A DNA stretch of 64,000 nucleotides from the NCBI GenBank assembly GCA_964586455.1, contig CAZPHV010000022.1:9028-73027 (forward strand), written 5' to 3'. This DNA comes from Aquimonas sp964586455 (lineage in GTDB: Bacteria > Pseudomonadota > Gammaproteobacteria > Xanthomonadales > Xanthomonadaceae). Position 1 is the stretch's first letter. Each line of letters starts with the position of its first letter. The translations under genes were made by a program, and so were the position numbers. The notes under the pieces are model-generated. The model was not told where the DNA came from, searched no databases, and worked only from the letters and a program-made list of their open reading frames with translations. This document shows positions 1-7,534 of the stretch, piece after piece.

Positions 1-1183
1 CGTGGAGGGCATTGGCGCTGGGGCCGATCGCGTACACCGCCGGGTTCTGCAGGGCGTCGCCCAACTCGCTGAAGCTTTCGTTCAGCGGCTGCAGGGCTTC
101 GCAGGTCCAGGGCGCGCTGCGCACGGCGTTGGCCCATTTGCTGGCCAACGGTGGCAGGGCATCGGCCTTCAGCGCGAACGAGAAGCTGACCAGGGAATTC
201 GCCGCCTCAGCCAGGCCGGGCGTTGGCGCCAGCACGGAGCGCAGGTCGTCCATCACCGGCTTCGGCGCTTCGATAAGCGCGCGCATGCGGTAGCCGCCCG
301 CATCAAAGCGGGTGTAGCCCAGAGCCGTGCGCGGCCACTGCGCGGTCAGCGCGCGGCCCTCGCTCAGGCAGGCCTCGGAGCTGGTGTCTGGCGGGGTGAT
401 CTTGAGCGCCTTGAGGAAGGCGCCCTGGCTGCCGGTCATCGGCTTCATGAAGAGCTCGAACAGGCGGGCATGGTCGAGGTAGCCCGAGCCGTAGGCGACG
501 AAGCCGAGACGCTTGTTCAGAGCCTGCAGGGTGCCGGCATCGAGCAGGTTGGATTCGGGCAATTCCAGGCCGAGTAGGCGACGCAGCAGGGCGTCATCAG
601 GTGCGGTCGGTGCCAGCGTCGCCACCAGCTGCTTGTCCTGGGTGGCGAACACCAGGCGCAGGGATGCGCCCTCGGGCTGGAAGCTCCAGTACGACAGTTC
701 GTCGACGGTGCCGCGGGTCAGGCTGACGCCTGCCGAGGTTTCCATGCGCGCCACGCCCTCCGCGAAGCGTGCGGGGTCGGCCAGTTCGAGGCGCAGCACC
801 GGCACCAGATCGATGCCGTAGATCGCGCTCAGCGGGGTCAGCGTCAGGCCCCAGGCCTCAGCCAGCTGGGCCAGGTCGGTCTTGCCCTCAAGCTCGGCGC
901 GCAGGCCGCGCAGCAGGGGCAGGCCGGGTGCCTCTTCGGTCGGCTTGCCTTCAAACTCACTGATGGACTGGTCCAGCAGATCACGGTACAGCGGCAGCAG
1001 GGTGTTGCTCAGCGCCAGCCATTCGTTGGCCACGGCCTGCGGGATCGGCTCGATCGTGCCCATCACGTAGGGTGTGTCGGCGGGGACGTAGGCCAGCGGC
1101 GACAGCGGGCCGTCGTCCTTGCCGCAGGCAGTGAGCAACAGGGCCGCGAGGGCGGCAGGTAGGGCAGCGGTGCGCATACGCAT
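1..1183 (-). CDS. Predicted lipoprotein, C-terminus beyond window
   Basis: The reading frame is open from the ATG at 1183 to the window edge, about 394 codons, so the gene is partial. The first 20 residues form a lipoprotein signal: Met, Arg-rich start, Ala/Leu-rich core and an LTAC lipobox with Cys20 as the likely lipidated residue. A Shine-Dalgarno-like AGGA lies about 8 bases before this ATG; a second in-frame ATG sits two codons later. The mature part is soluble-looking with no transmembrane segment and reads like a periplasmic DUF-type lipoprotein (phrases such as VPADTPYVMGTIEPIP near residue 33). I do not recognise the family and infer no function beyond envelope location. It points away from the sirtuin gene that follows. 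Confidence 0.8.
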   Translation of the reverse strand, partial: MRMRTAALPAALAALLLTACGKDDGPLSPLAYVPADTPYVMGTIEPIPQAVANEWLALSNTLLPLYRDLLDQSISEFEGKPTEEAPGLPLLRGLRAELEGKTDLAQLAEAWGLTLTPLSAIYGIDLVPVLRLELADPARFAEGVARMETSAGVSLTRGTVDELSYWSFQPEGASLRLVFATQDKQLVATLAPTAPDDALLRRLLGLELPESNLLDAGTLQALNKRLGFVAYGSGYLDHARLFELFMKPMTGSQGAFLKALKITPPDTSSEACLSEGRALTAQWPRTALGYTRFDAGGYRMRALIEAPKPVMDDLRSVLAPTPGLAEAANSLVSFSFALKADALPPLASKWANAVRSAPWTCEALQPLNESFSELGDALQNPAVYAIGPSANALH

Positions 1184-1305
1184 GGGCAGTTCCTTGGGAT
1201 CAGGTTTATGTGTGAAAAGGGCGTGGATGTTAGCAAAGCTTTGCAATTCGATCGCGACTTCGATGCGTTGGCAGTACGCGGTTGCAGCGGACGGTCGCGC
1301 TCTCC

Positions 1306-2088
1306 ATGCGTGAGCGCAGGCCCGAAGCGACGTCGCTCCCTGCAGGCCTGCTGGCGGCTCTGCGCGCATCGCGCCGGCCGCTCGTGCTGACCGGCGCGGG
1401 GATGTCGGCCGAGAGTGGCATCGCCACCTTTCGCGGCGGTGAGGACAGCCTTTGGGCGCGCTTCGATCCCATGCGGCTGGCGACACCTGAAGCCTTCGAC
1501 GCCGATCCGCCCCTGGTCTGGGCCTGGTACCGCTGGCGGATGGCAAAGATCGTGCGGGCGCAGCCGCATGCTGGCCACCGCGCGCTGGCTGAGCTCGCGA
1601 AGCGGATGCCCGGCCTGACGCTGGCCACGCAGAACGTGGACGACCTGCACGAGCGCGCTGGCAGCGAAAGCGTGCTGCACCTGCATGGCGAGATCGCGGC
1701 CACCCGCTGTCGCGACTGCGGCGAGGCGCAGGGCACTGAGATTGATCCGGCCTGGGCCGAGGCGCCCCAGCTGCGCGTCGACCCACCGAGGTGCGTGCAG
1801 TGTGGCGGGCCGCTACGGCCAGGCGTGGTCTGGTTCGGCGAGTCCCTGCCGATGCACGCTTTCGGCGCCGCGGGGCGCGCTGCGCGCGCAGCGGATCTGG
1901 TGCTGGTGATCGGCACCTCGGGGTTGGTGCATCCCGCTGCGGGGCTGCCGGATATCGCGCCGGAAACGTGCCCGCGCTACGAGATCAATCCGCAGGCGTC
2001 GGCGCTCAGCCCGCGGATGGACGGGCTGTGGCAGGTTCGTGCGGGAGAAGCATTGCCGCGTCTGGTCGAGGGCTTGGCGGTTGATTGA
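1306..2088 (+). CDS. cobB: SIR2-family NAD-dependent protein deacylase (sirtuin)
   Basis: The 260-residue protein has all sirtuin landmarks: the NAD-binding GAGMSAESGIATFRG (about 30-44), TQNVDDLHERAG (109-119), catalytic His127 in LHLHGE, a four-Cys zinc site (C135, C138, C163, C166) and GTSGLVHPA (203-211). Y75 and R78 in WYRWR match the Tyr-x-x-Arg pair which, in class III sirtuins such as SIRT5 and CobB, recognises succinyl or malonyl lysine, so desuccinylase activity is plausible as well as deacetylation. The ATG at 1306 gives the usual family length; an in-frame TTG at 1282 would add eight residues. It appears to be a single-gene unit, with a palindromic repeat downstream. Confidence 0.93.
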   Translation: MRERRPEATSLPAGLLAALRASRRPLVLTGAGMSAESGIATFRGGEDSLWARFDPMRLATPEAFDADPPLVWAWYRWRMAKIVRAQPHAGHRALAELAKRMPGLTLATQNVDDLHERAGSESVLHLHGEIAATRCRDCGEAQGTEIDPAWAEAPQLRVDPPRCVQCGGPLRPGVVWFGESLPMHAFGAAGRAARAADLVLVIGTSGLVHPAAGLPDIAPETCPRYEINPQASALSPRMDGLWQVRAGEALPRLVEGLAVD

Positions 2089-2154
2089 GCGCGTGGCAAC
2101 TGGCGTGTTCGGCGTGAGGCGATACCTGCACCTTGGGAGGGTTTGGAAGGTAAT

Positions 2155-2172
2155 GGTGGGCCAGGGCCCACC
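2155..2172. repeat. GTGGGCC-type intergenic palindrome
   Basis: Perfect 8-base arms (GGTGGGCC and its complement) separated by two bases, lying between the sirtuin gene and the convergent OmpA-like gene. The same palindrome recurs at 19186-19203 and, imperfectly, at 19120-19137. It has no U-tract, so I call it a dispersed REP-like element rather than a terminator, although a hairpin in RNA is possible. Confidence 0.7.
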
Positions 2173-2272
2173 CTATGCACGCGACGCGGATCGGACACTA
2201 CGAGAGTGTCTGCATGAAGATCGCGTTGCGGACCGCGCCCGCGACGTGCCGGCGCAGTCTCAAAACCTGCCG

Positions 2273-3382
2273 CTAGCGGTTGGTCAGCTGGATCTCGATG
2301 CGACGGTTGCGCGCCAGCGCGTCCTCGCTACCGCCCGGGTCCAGCGGGTGGTGTTCGCCAAAACCATTTGCAGCCAGGCGTTGCGGGGGGATGCCGGCCT
2401 GGGTCAGGAACTTCACGATCGCGATCGCACGTGCGGCCGACAGCTCCCAGTTGGACGGAAAGCGGCCGGTGCTGATTGGGCGGCGGTCAGTGTGGCCGTC
2501 GATGCGCAGCACCCAGTCGACGTCACCAGGGATCTGCGCGCTGACTTCCTTGAGCGTGCTCGCCAGCTGCTGCAGCTGGCCGATGCCGGCCGGGTTGAGT
2601 TCGTCCGAGGCGCTGGGGAACAGCAGCTCGGAGGGCACCACGAAGCGATCACCTACGACCTGGATGTCGGCGCGATTGCCCAGCGCCGCGCGCAGCTTGC
2701 CGAAGAACTCCGAGCGATAACGGGTGAGCTCGTTGACGCGATCGGCCAGGGCGAGATTCAGGCGCGCGCCGAGCTCGTCGATCTGCAGGTCCTTCTGACG
2801 GACCGCACCCTCGGCGGTAGCGAGCGAGGCCTCGACCCGTGCCAGCTGCTCGCGCAGGGCCAGCAGCTGGCGATTCAGCAGTTCGGCCTGGGCGGCCGCC
2901 TTGGCCGACAGGTCGGTCTGCACGACCAGTTTGTCCTTGTTCTCCTCCAGCTCGGCGAGTCGCGAGGCGAGTTCGGCTTCCAGCTGGCGCTTGAGTTCGG
3001 CCAGCGCGTTGACATCGGCGGTGATGCGCGCGCGTTCTTCTTCGCTGTCGACGAGGTTGGTTCGCGTAGCGTCGAGGTCCAACTGCAGCTGGGCGCGGGC
3101 CTGTTCGGTCGTGGACAGGCTGGCGCTGAGCTCGCCGACTTGGGTCAGGGCCTGTTCCTTGGCGCTGCGCTCCATTGACAGGGCGCTGGCCAGCGCTGCC
3201 AGTTCACGGTTCAGCGCGTCCAGCGCGCGATCGCGACCGGACAGCGCATCGGACAGCGCGAACTGGCCGACCGCGAACACCAGCAGCAGGAACACCAGCA
3301 CCATCAGCAAGGCCGACAGCGCGTCAACAAAGCCTGGCCAGAAATCGACGCCGCGGCGGCGGCGCGCAGCCAGCGTGCTCAC
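2273..3382 (-). CDS. MotB/OmpA-like membrane protein
   Basis: A 369-residue protein with one N-terminal membrane helix (about 17-40) preceded by RRRRGVDFWPGFVDALSALL. Asp20 sits where MotB and ExbD carry their proton-accepting aspartate. Then comes a long Glu/Ala/Leu-rich coiled coil (about 45-215) and an OmpA-like peptidoglycan-binding domain (about 235-369) with the signatures IDGHTD and LAANGFGEHHP. It starts with a GTG whose last two bases overlap the TGA of the upstream partner (GTGA), a sign of translational coupling. Together the pair should form a proton-driven inner-membrane motor anchored to the wall. No flagellar genes are nearby, so it is probably not a flagellar stator; its target is unknown. 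Confidence 0.85.
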   Translation of the reverse strand: MSTLAARRRRGVDFWPGFVDALSALLMVLVFLLLVFAVGQFALSDALSGRDRALDALNRELAALASALSMERSAKEQALTQVGELSASLSTTEQARAQLQLDLDATRTNLVDSEEERARITADVNALAELKRQLEAELASRLAELEENKDKLVVQTDLSAKAAAQAELLNRQLLALREQLARVEASLATAEGAVRQKDLQIDELGARLNLALADRVNELTRYRSEFFGKLRAALGNRADIQVVGDRFVVPSELLFPSASDELNPAGIGQLQQLASTLKEVSAQIPGDVDWVLRIDGHTDRRPISTGRFPSNWELSAARAIAIVKFLTQAGIPPQRLAANGFGEHHPLDPGGSEDALARNRRIEIQLTNR

Positions 3383-4383
3383 GGTGTGCCCCTGCGCGCC
3401 TCGCTGGCAGCGGCGATGGTGCGGCCGAGCAAGCGGAACTCGGAGCGCAGTTCGTCGCTGAGTGTGTTGCCCTGGCCCAGAGCTTTCAGCGCGCCGCGCA
3501 GTTCGACCTGGGTGTCCGCCAGTCGCGCCAGATGCGTCGACAGTTCGGCAATCTGCTCAGCGGCGCCGCGGCGCTCGCGCTCGCTGTCGACGATCGCGCG
3601 CTGCATGCGCTCCAGCCCATCGGCGGTCTGCTCCAGCAAGGCCTGCACATAGGCCGGCACGCTGGCCTCGCCCTCACCGCTGCCGATGCCGCCGGCCGAC
3701 AGTCGGGTCATGCCGGACAGCCATTCCTCGACTTCGTTGTAGAAGCGGTTGGCGGCGCGCGCAGTCAGCAGGTCGGTCAGGCCCAGCACCAGCGAACCGG
3801 CCAGGCCGAAGAGAGATGTCGAGAAACTGGTCGCCATGCCGCCGAGAGGCTCCTGCAGGCGTGACTTCAATTGCTCGAACATTTGCGCAGCATCGGTGCC
3901 CGCGGACAGCCCGGCGATGATCTCGCTGACCGAGCCGATCGTGATCAGCAGGCCCCAAAAGGTGCCGAGCAGGCCGAGAAATATGAGCAGGCCGATCAGA
4001 TAGCGCGAGAGGTCGCGCTGCTCTTCCAGGCGCAGATAGACGCTGTCGAGGATGGTGCGGGTCGAGGCCGTCGACAGGCTTTGCGGCTTGACGCCCTTGC
4101 CAAGCATCTTCGCCATCGGCGCCAGCAGCACGGGCTGGCCGCTGGGTGGGCGCTCGGCGCTGGCGCGACGGAAGCCTTCGATCCAGCGCACTTCCTGCTG
4201 AAGTCGCAATACCTGCGCGAGGTTGACCGCGAGGCCGATCGCGAACACCGCGAGGATCACCCCATTGAACACCGGCGTTGCTGCGAATGCGGAGGCCAGC
4301 GGTTGAGCCAGCGTCAGCGCGACCCCTGCCAGCAGGATCAGAACTCCGAGGATCCAGACAAGCACGCGGATCGGTTGACTCAT
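3379..4383 (-). CDS. MotA/TolQ/ExbB-like proton channel subunit
   Basis: A 334-residue membrane protein with helices near residues 4-24, 40-60, about 128-150 and about 165-200, the last holding the SFSTSLFGLAGSLVLGL stretch typical of the MotA/TolQ/ExbB family. After the last helix a cytoplasmic tail of about 110 residues is predicted to be coiled coil. The ATG at 4383 is preferred because GGAG lies six bases upstream; an in-frame TTG at 4395 lacks such support. The coding end overlaps the MotB/OmpA-like gene by four bases, so the two form one operon. The role would be to conduct protons and drive the partner's periplasmic domain. Confidence 0.83.
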   Translation of the reverse strand: MSQPIRVLVWILGVLILLAGVALTLAQPLASAFAATPVFNGVILAVFAIGLAVNLAQVLRLQQEVRWIEGFRRASAERPPSGQPVLLAPMAKMLGKGVKPQSLSTASTRTILDSVYLRLEEQRDLSRYLIGLLIFLGLLGTFWGLLITIGSVSEIIAGLSAGTDAAQMFEQLKSRLQEPLGGMATSFSTSLFGLAGSLVLGLTDLLTARAANRFYNEVEEWLSGMTRLSAGGIGSGEGEASVPAYVQALLEQTADGLERMQRAIVDSERERRGAAEQIAELSTHLARLADTQVELRGALKALGQGNTLSDELRSEFRLLGRTIAAASEARRGTP

Positions 4384-4651
4384 GGGGCGCTCCAAGGTGT
4401 GGGGGAGAGGCCCCGGATTTCGTCAGCTGGGGGCGCGGGCAAGCAAGCATGACTGCAGGCGACCGGGCTTTGTTCCCTCAAAGCTGAACGACGTGATCAA
4501 GGCGTCAAGAACGGCCGGCAAGAACCTTGCAGGCGGTGTCGACGAAAGCGCGTTGCCGCAGTGCGACAGCGTCAGTTCTCAGCATTGCTAGAATCGGGGC
4601 TTAACCCGTCCCCTGGAGCACCCCATCGCTCCTACCTTCTGGACCTCGATC

Positions 4652-5782
4652 ATGTCCCCGGCCCAGCCCGCTTCACTTGCCAATCCCGCGGCGCCTGCAG
4701 CCCAGGCGCATGCCCGTGAGTGGGTGGAAAGCTTCGGCCGCCTGCTGATGGGGCAGTGGCAGCCTGCCGAAGTTCTGGATCTGCACGAACGTCTGGATGA
4801 GTTGGTACACGAGGCCGATGTGGCCGGTGCTGCGGACGTGGTCGAGCACGCGATCGCGCTTTCGGCCTATCTGTGTTCCTTCGTCGAGGAAGGTCGTCAG
4901 CCCGATCCGAACCAGCGCCTGCGCCTGCGCCGCCTGTGCGAAGACCTCGCGCCCGAAGTGCACCTGGACCTGCTGCCTGCGGCCGCCGCCAGCTCGGCCC
5001 AGCCGTCGCGCACTCTGTTGCTGGTGAGCCAGGACACCGCACTTGCCGAGGCGCTTTCGCAGCGCCTGCGCGATACCGGCATCGAGGTGCAGGCGCGCAG
5101 TGATGTGGAGGCCGCGATCGCGGAGCCGATCCAGGCCGGCCTCGACGCCGTATTGATCGACGCCACCGAATTGCCCGAGTACGCACGCCGCGCGCGCGCT
5201 TTCGGCCATGCCTACCGCAGCGAAGACCGACGCATCGCCCTGCTGGTACTGACCCGCAGCGCCGATCCGGCCGAGCGCATGTTCGCGCTGCGCGCCGGCG
5301 CCGATGAAGTGATCCGCCACGCCGATGGCACCGAAGCCTTGGCCACGCGAGTGCTGGAAGCGGTGCAACCGGGCCAGGCCAAGCCGTTCCGGGTGCTCAT
5401 TGTTGACGACGACCGCAGCCAGATCCTGTTCTGCGAAGCCGTGTTGCGCAGCCAGAACGTGCAAACCCGGGCCTGCATGGACCCGGAGCAGGCGATCGAG
5501 GCGGTGCGTGAGTTCCAGCCGGAAGTCGTGCTCCTTGATCTCTATATGCCGGGCATCGACGGCATCGAGATCGCCTCGCGCATCCGCGCCTTGCCGGGCA
5601 GCGAGCTGCTGTCAATCGTGTTCCTGTCGGGTGACCACGAGCAGGACGTCCGTTTCGACGTGCTTGCCGCGGGTGGCGATGACTTCTTCACCAAGCCGAT
5701 CCAGCCGCGGCATCTGGTGACCGGCGTGATCAGCCGCGCCCGCCGTGCGCGCGCTTTGGCCCGGCGTCTCGGCGAGAGCTGA
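4652..5782 (+). CDS. Response regulator with two receiver domains, one degenerate
   Basis: 376 residues. Residues 1-115 are a helical region of unknown type. Residues 119-238 have a receiver-like fold but keep only part of the active site (D170 in LLID-like LID, T201; no clear acidic pair or Lys). Residues 246-370 form a complete receiver: acidic pair D252/D253 in LIVDDDRS, phosphoacceptor D296 in VVLLDLYMPGIDG, S326 and K348 in FFTKPIQP. There is no DNA-binding, GGDEF or EAL output, so it probably acts by protein interaction or as a phosphorelay node. No histidine kinase is adjacent. It stands alone, about 270 bases from the divergent motor pair. Confidence 0.88.
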   Translation: MSPAQPASLANPAAPAAQAHAREWVESFGRLLMGQWQPAEVLDLHERLDELVHEADVAGAADVVEHAIALSAYLCSFVEEGRQPDPNQRLRLRRLCEDLAPEVHLDLLPAAAASSAQPSRTLLLVSQDTALAEALSQRLRDTGIEVQARSDVEAAIAEPIQAGLDAVLIDATELPEYARRARAFGHAYRSEDRRIALLVLTRSADPAERMFALRAGADEVIRHADGTEALATRVLEAVQPGQAKPFRVLIVDDDRSQILFCEAVLRSQNVQTRACMDPEQAIEAVREFQPEVVLLDLYMPGIDGIEIASRIRALPGSELLSIVFLSGDHEQDVRFDVLAAGGDDFFTKPIQPRHLVTGVISRARRARALARRLGES

Positions 5783-6001
5783 AACCTCGCAGCGCATCTT
5801 GTAAGCGCCTGATTCAAGCGCCTTGCCTGGCACGCTTTTCGCGAGGCCCGGGTGCTTTGCTCAACTGCCGCTGCGCGGCAGCCTTGCCTGAACCAATCCC
5901 CAACTTTCGGCGCCTTGCATCGATAGTCATGACTTTCGGCCTATCGCGCTTTCGCTATGGTGTTGTAGTCTACCAGCACACCACATCACGGAGACACCCC
6001 C

Positions 6002-6205
6002 ATGAACAGCCCGGCCCCCCGCACGACTCCGCGCACCCCGGCTGTCACGGCCGAACTGCCGACGCGTCCACTGCCCGCACTGGACGCCGACCACGAGCGC
6101 TACCGCGAGCGCGACTTCGGTATCGGCTACGGCCGCAGCAGCGGCTACGCGCAAGCCCGGAGCTACGTGCCCGGCATGCGTACCAGCCCGTTCAACGTGC
6201 GCTGA
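6002..6205 (+). CDS. Small 67-residue protein, unknown function
   Basis: The ATG at 6002 is preceded by GGAG at a good distance, and the peptide has a non-random, Pro/Arg/Tyr-rich composition: a Pro-Thr-rich N-terminus, then HERYRERDFGIGYGRSSGY and a conserved-looking tail YVPGMRTSPFNV. There is no signal peptide or membrane helix. The leader contains a possible hairpin: TGGTGT (5958-5963) pairs with ACACCA (5978-5983) around an inner GTAG/CTAC pair (5965-5973). A GC-rich inverted repeat follows the stop near 6232-6250 but lacks a T-run. I do not recognise the family; the context (own leader, own ribosome site) supports a real small gene. Confidence 0.6.
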   Translation: MNSPAPRTTPRTPAVTAELPTRPLPALDADHERYRERDFGIGYGRSSGYAQARSYVPGMRTSPFNVR

Positions 6206-6755
6206 CGCGCTCGGATCAGACACCGCTTCGGCGGGGCCGGACGCCCCGCCCGCTTACTGGCCAAGCCAGTGAGACACCGAAGTCCGGCGCCAGGACGGTG
6301 CCGGGCCCGGGGGCCAGGGAGGGCCCACTGCGGCAGGGACGCCCACCCAAGGGGTCCGGCAGGGCGATCACGCCCCTGCCGGACGCCAACAAGCGCGAGT
6401 GACGCGGCGCAATCATCCAAGCCAGCCGCAATCGACCGCGTAGGGTAGAGAAGCGCGGCGCATCTACCGGCTCTCCCGCTCTGCTACTCGAAGCGTGGTG
6501 CGCCACAGGCGCACCCTATGCGATCCAAGGCGAATCGCTTCGATCCACGCAAACCGCCCTTCGAGTCGTAGGGCGGATCTTGACCCGCGGCCTCATGCCC
6601 AAAGCCGCCCAATAGCCGCGGACTTCGATTCACGCAAAGCGTCATTCGAGTCGTAGGGTAGAGAAGCGCAGCGCATCTACCAGAACCTGGCCACGCCGCT
6701 GCGAATCTCCCAGCAACGCAAACCCACAGACGCGCACGTAGATCCGTGGCATCAT
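6206..6755. other. 550-base intergenic stretch with clustered palindromes
   Basis: No convincing gene is seen. It holds at least four members of the local palindrome families: a GGTAGA...TCTACC element at 6444-6468, a GGTGCGCC-type palindrome at 6497-6515, an imperfect GGCGGATC-type element at about 6572-6588, and a second GGTAGA...TCTACC element at 6657-6681. Two of them (the third and fourth) are preceded by the same flank TTCGAGTCGTAGGG, showing that different palindromes are attached to one shared leader. Confidence 0.65.
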
Positions 6756-6779
6756 TTCGACAATTCCAAAATTGTCGAA
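6756..6779. promoter_or_regulatory. Operator palindrome of the ars operon
   Basis: A perfect inverted repeat with 9-base arms (TTCGACAAT, six-base spacer, ATTGTCGAA) ends three bases before the arsR ATG at 6783. By position and form this is the likely ArsR binding site, giving autorepression relieved by arsenite. Its closeness to the start codon leaves no room for a normal ribosome site and suggests a leaderless or very short-leader transcript. Confidence 0.8.
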
Positions 6780-6782
6780 GTC

Positions 6783-7127
6783 ATGGACACCCAACGCGCA
6801 CTCGACTGTCTGCGGGCCTTGGCTCAGGAGCACCGCTTGGCCGCCTTTCGCGCCCTCGTCCAGGCCGGCCCGGACGGGCTCTGCGTCGGCGACCTTCGCC
6901 AGCAGCTCGGCATTCCCGGCCCCACGCTGACAGCCCACCTGAACCAGCTGCGTGCCGCCGGATTGGTGCAGGACCAGCGCGAAGGCCGCCAGATCCAGCT
7001 CGCCGCCGACTTCGCGCGGATGAATGCGCTGCTCGCCTACCTCACCGAGAACTGCTGCGCCGGCGCCGCCTGTGCGCCGGTCGACGCCATCGCCTGCCCC
7101 TCACCCTGCCAGGAAGACCCCGCATGA
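6783..7127 (+). CDS. arsR: ArsR-family metalloregulatory repressor
   Basis: 114 residues with the ArsR winged helix: LRALAQEHRLAAFRALVQAG at the start, recognition-helix region GIPGPTLTAHLNQLRAAGLV (43-62) and a wing at QDQREGRQIQL. A Cys-rich tail, ENCCAGAACAPVDAIAC (from about 91), could bind As(III); the location of the cysteines at the C-terminus fits the subgroup of ArsR proteins whose ligands lie outside the DNA-binding helix. It is the first gene of arsR-arsC-acr3; its TGA overlaps the arsC start as ATGA. The palindrome just upstream is the expected operator. Confidence 0.93.
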   Translation: MDTQRALDCLRALAQEHRLAAFRALVQAGPDGLCVGDLRQQLGIPGPTLTAHLNQLRAAGLVQDQREGRQIQLAADFARMNALLAYLTENCCAGAACAPVDAIACPSPCQEDPA

Positions 7128-7534
7128 GTACCGAACCCGTCCGCGTCCTGTTCGTCTGCGTGGAAAACGCCAACCGCAGCCAGATGGCCGAAGCCTTCGC
7201 GCGCATCCACGGCGGTGCACATGTCGAGGCACACAGTGCCGGCTCCAGACCCTCGGGTGTGATCAATCCCAAAGCGGTGCGCTTCATGGGTGAGCTGGGC
7301 TACGACCTGTCCGCGCACGGTTCCAAATCGCTCGAGGAAATCGACGGCATCGACTTCGACGCGGTGGTCACCATGGGCTGCGGCGATACCTGCCCCTGGG
7401 TGCCCGCCAAGCGCCGCGAAGACTGGGCCCTGCAGGACCCGAAGCACATGGAGGACGATGCCTACCGCGCCGTGCGCGACGACATCTCCGCGCGTGTGCG
7501 TGGTCTGTTGACCGAGCTGGGCGTGCCCGCATGA
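7124..7534 (+). CDS. arsC: Arsenate reductase, low-molecular-weight phosphatase type
   Basis: 136 residues of the low-molecular-weight phosphatase fold. The P-loop CVENANRS carries nucleophile Cys12 (C-x5-R), and the redox pair C86 and C90 lies in MGCGDTCPW, as in thioredoxin-coupled arsenate reductases. It would reduce As(V) to As(III) for export by the next gene. The frame stays open far upstream, but the ATG at 7124 overlaps the arsR stop (ATGA) and gives the normal family size, so the longer version is wrong. The stop in turn overlaps the acr3 start by four bases at 7531. Confidence 0.92.
   Translation: MSTEPVRVLFVCVENANRSQMAEAFARIHGGAHVEAHSAGSRPSGVINPKAVRFMGELGYDLSAHGSKSLEEIDGIDFDAVVTMGCGDTCPWVPAKRREDWALQDPKHMEDDAYRAVRDDISARVRGLLTELGVPA

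Noticed and set aside
2273..4383. Zorya defence system (ZorA/ZorB)
   Set aside because: The two membrane components resemble ZorAB in plan, but the ZorC/ZorD or ZorE partners are absent and the neighbours are a response regulator and a sirtuin.
5857..6402. 181-codon plus-strand frame around the small gene
   Set aside because: It overlaps the better supported 67-codon gene in another frame and has no ribosome site.
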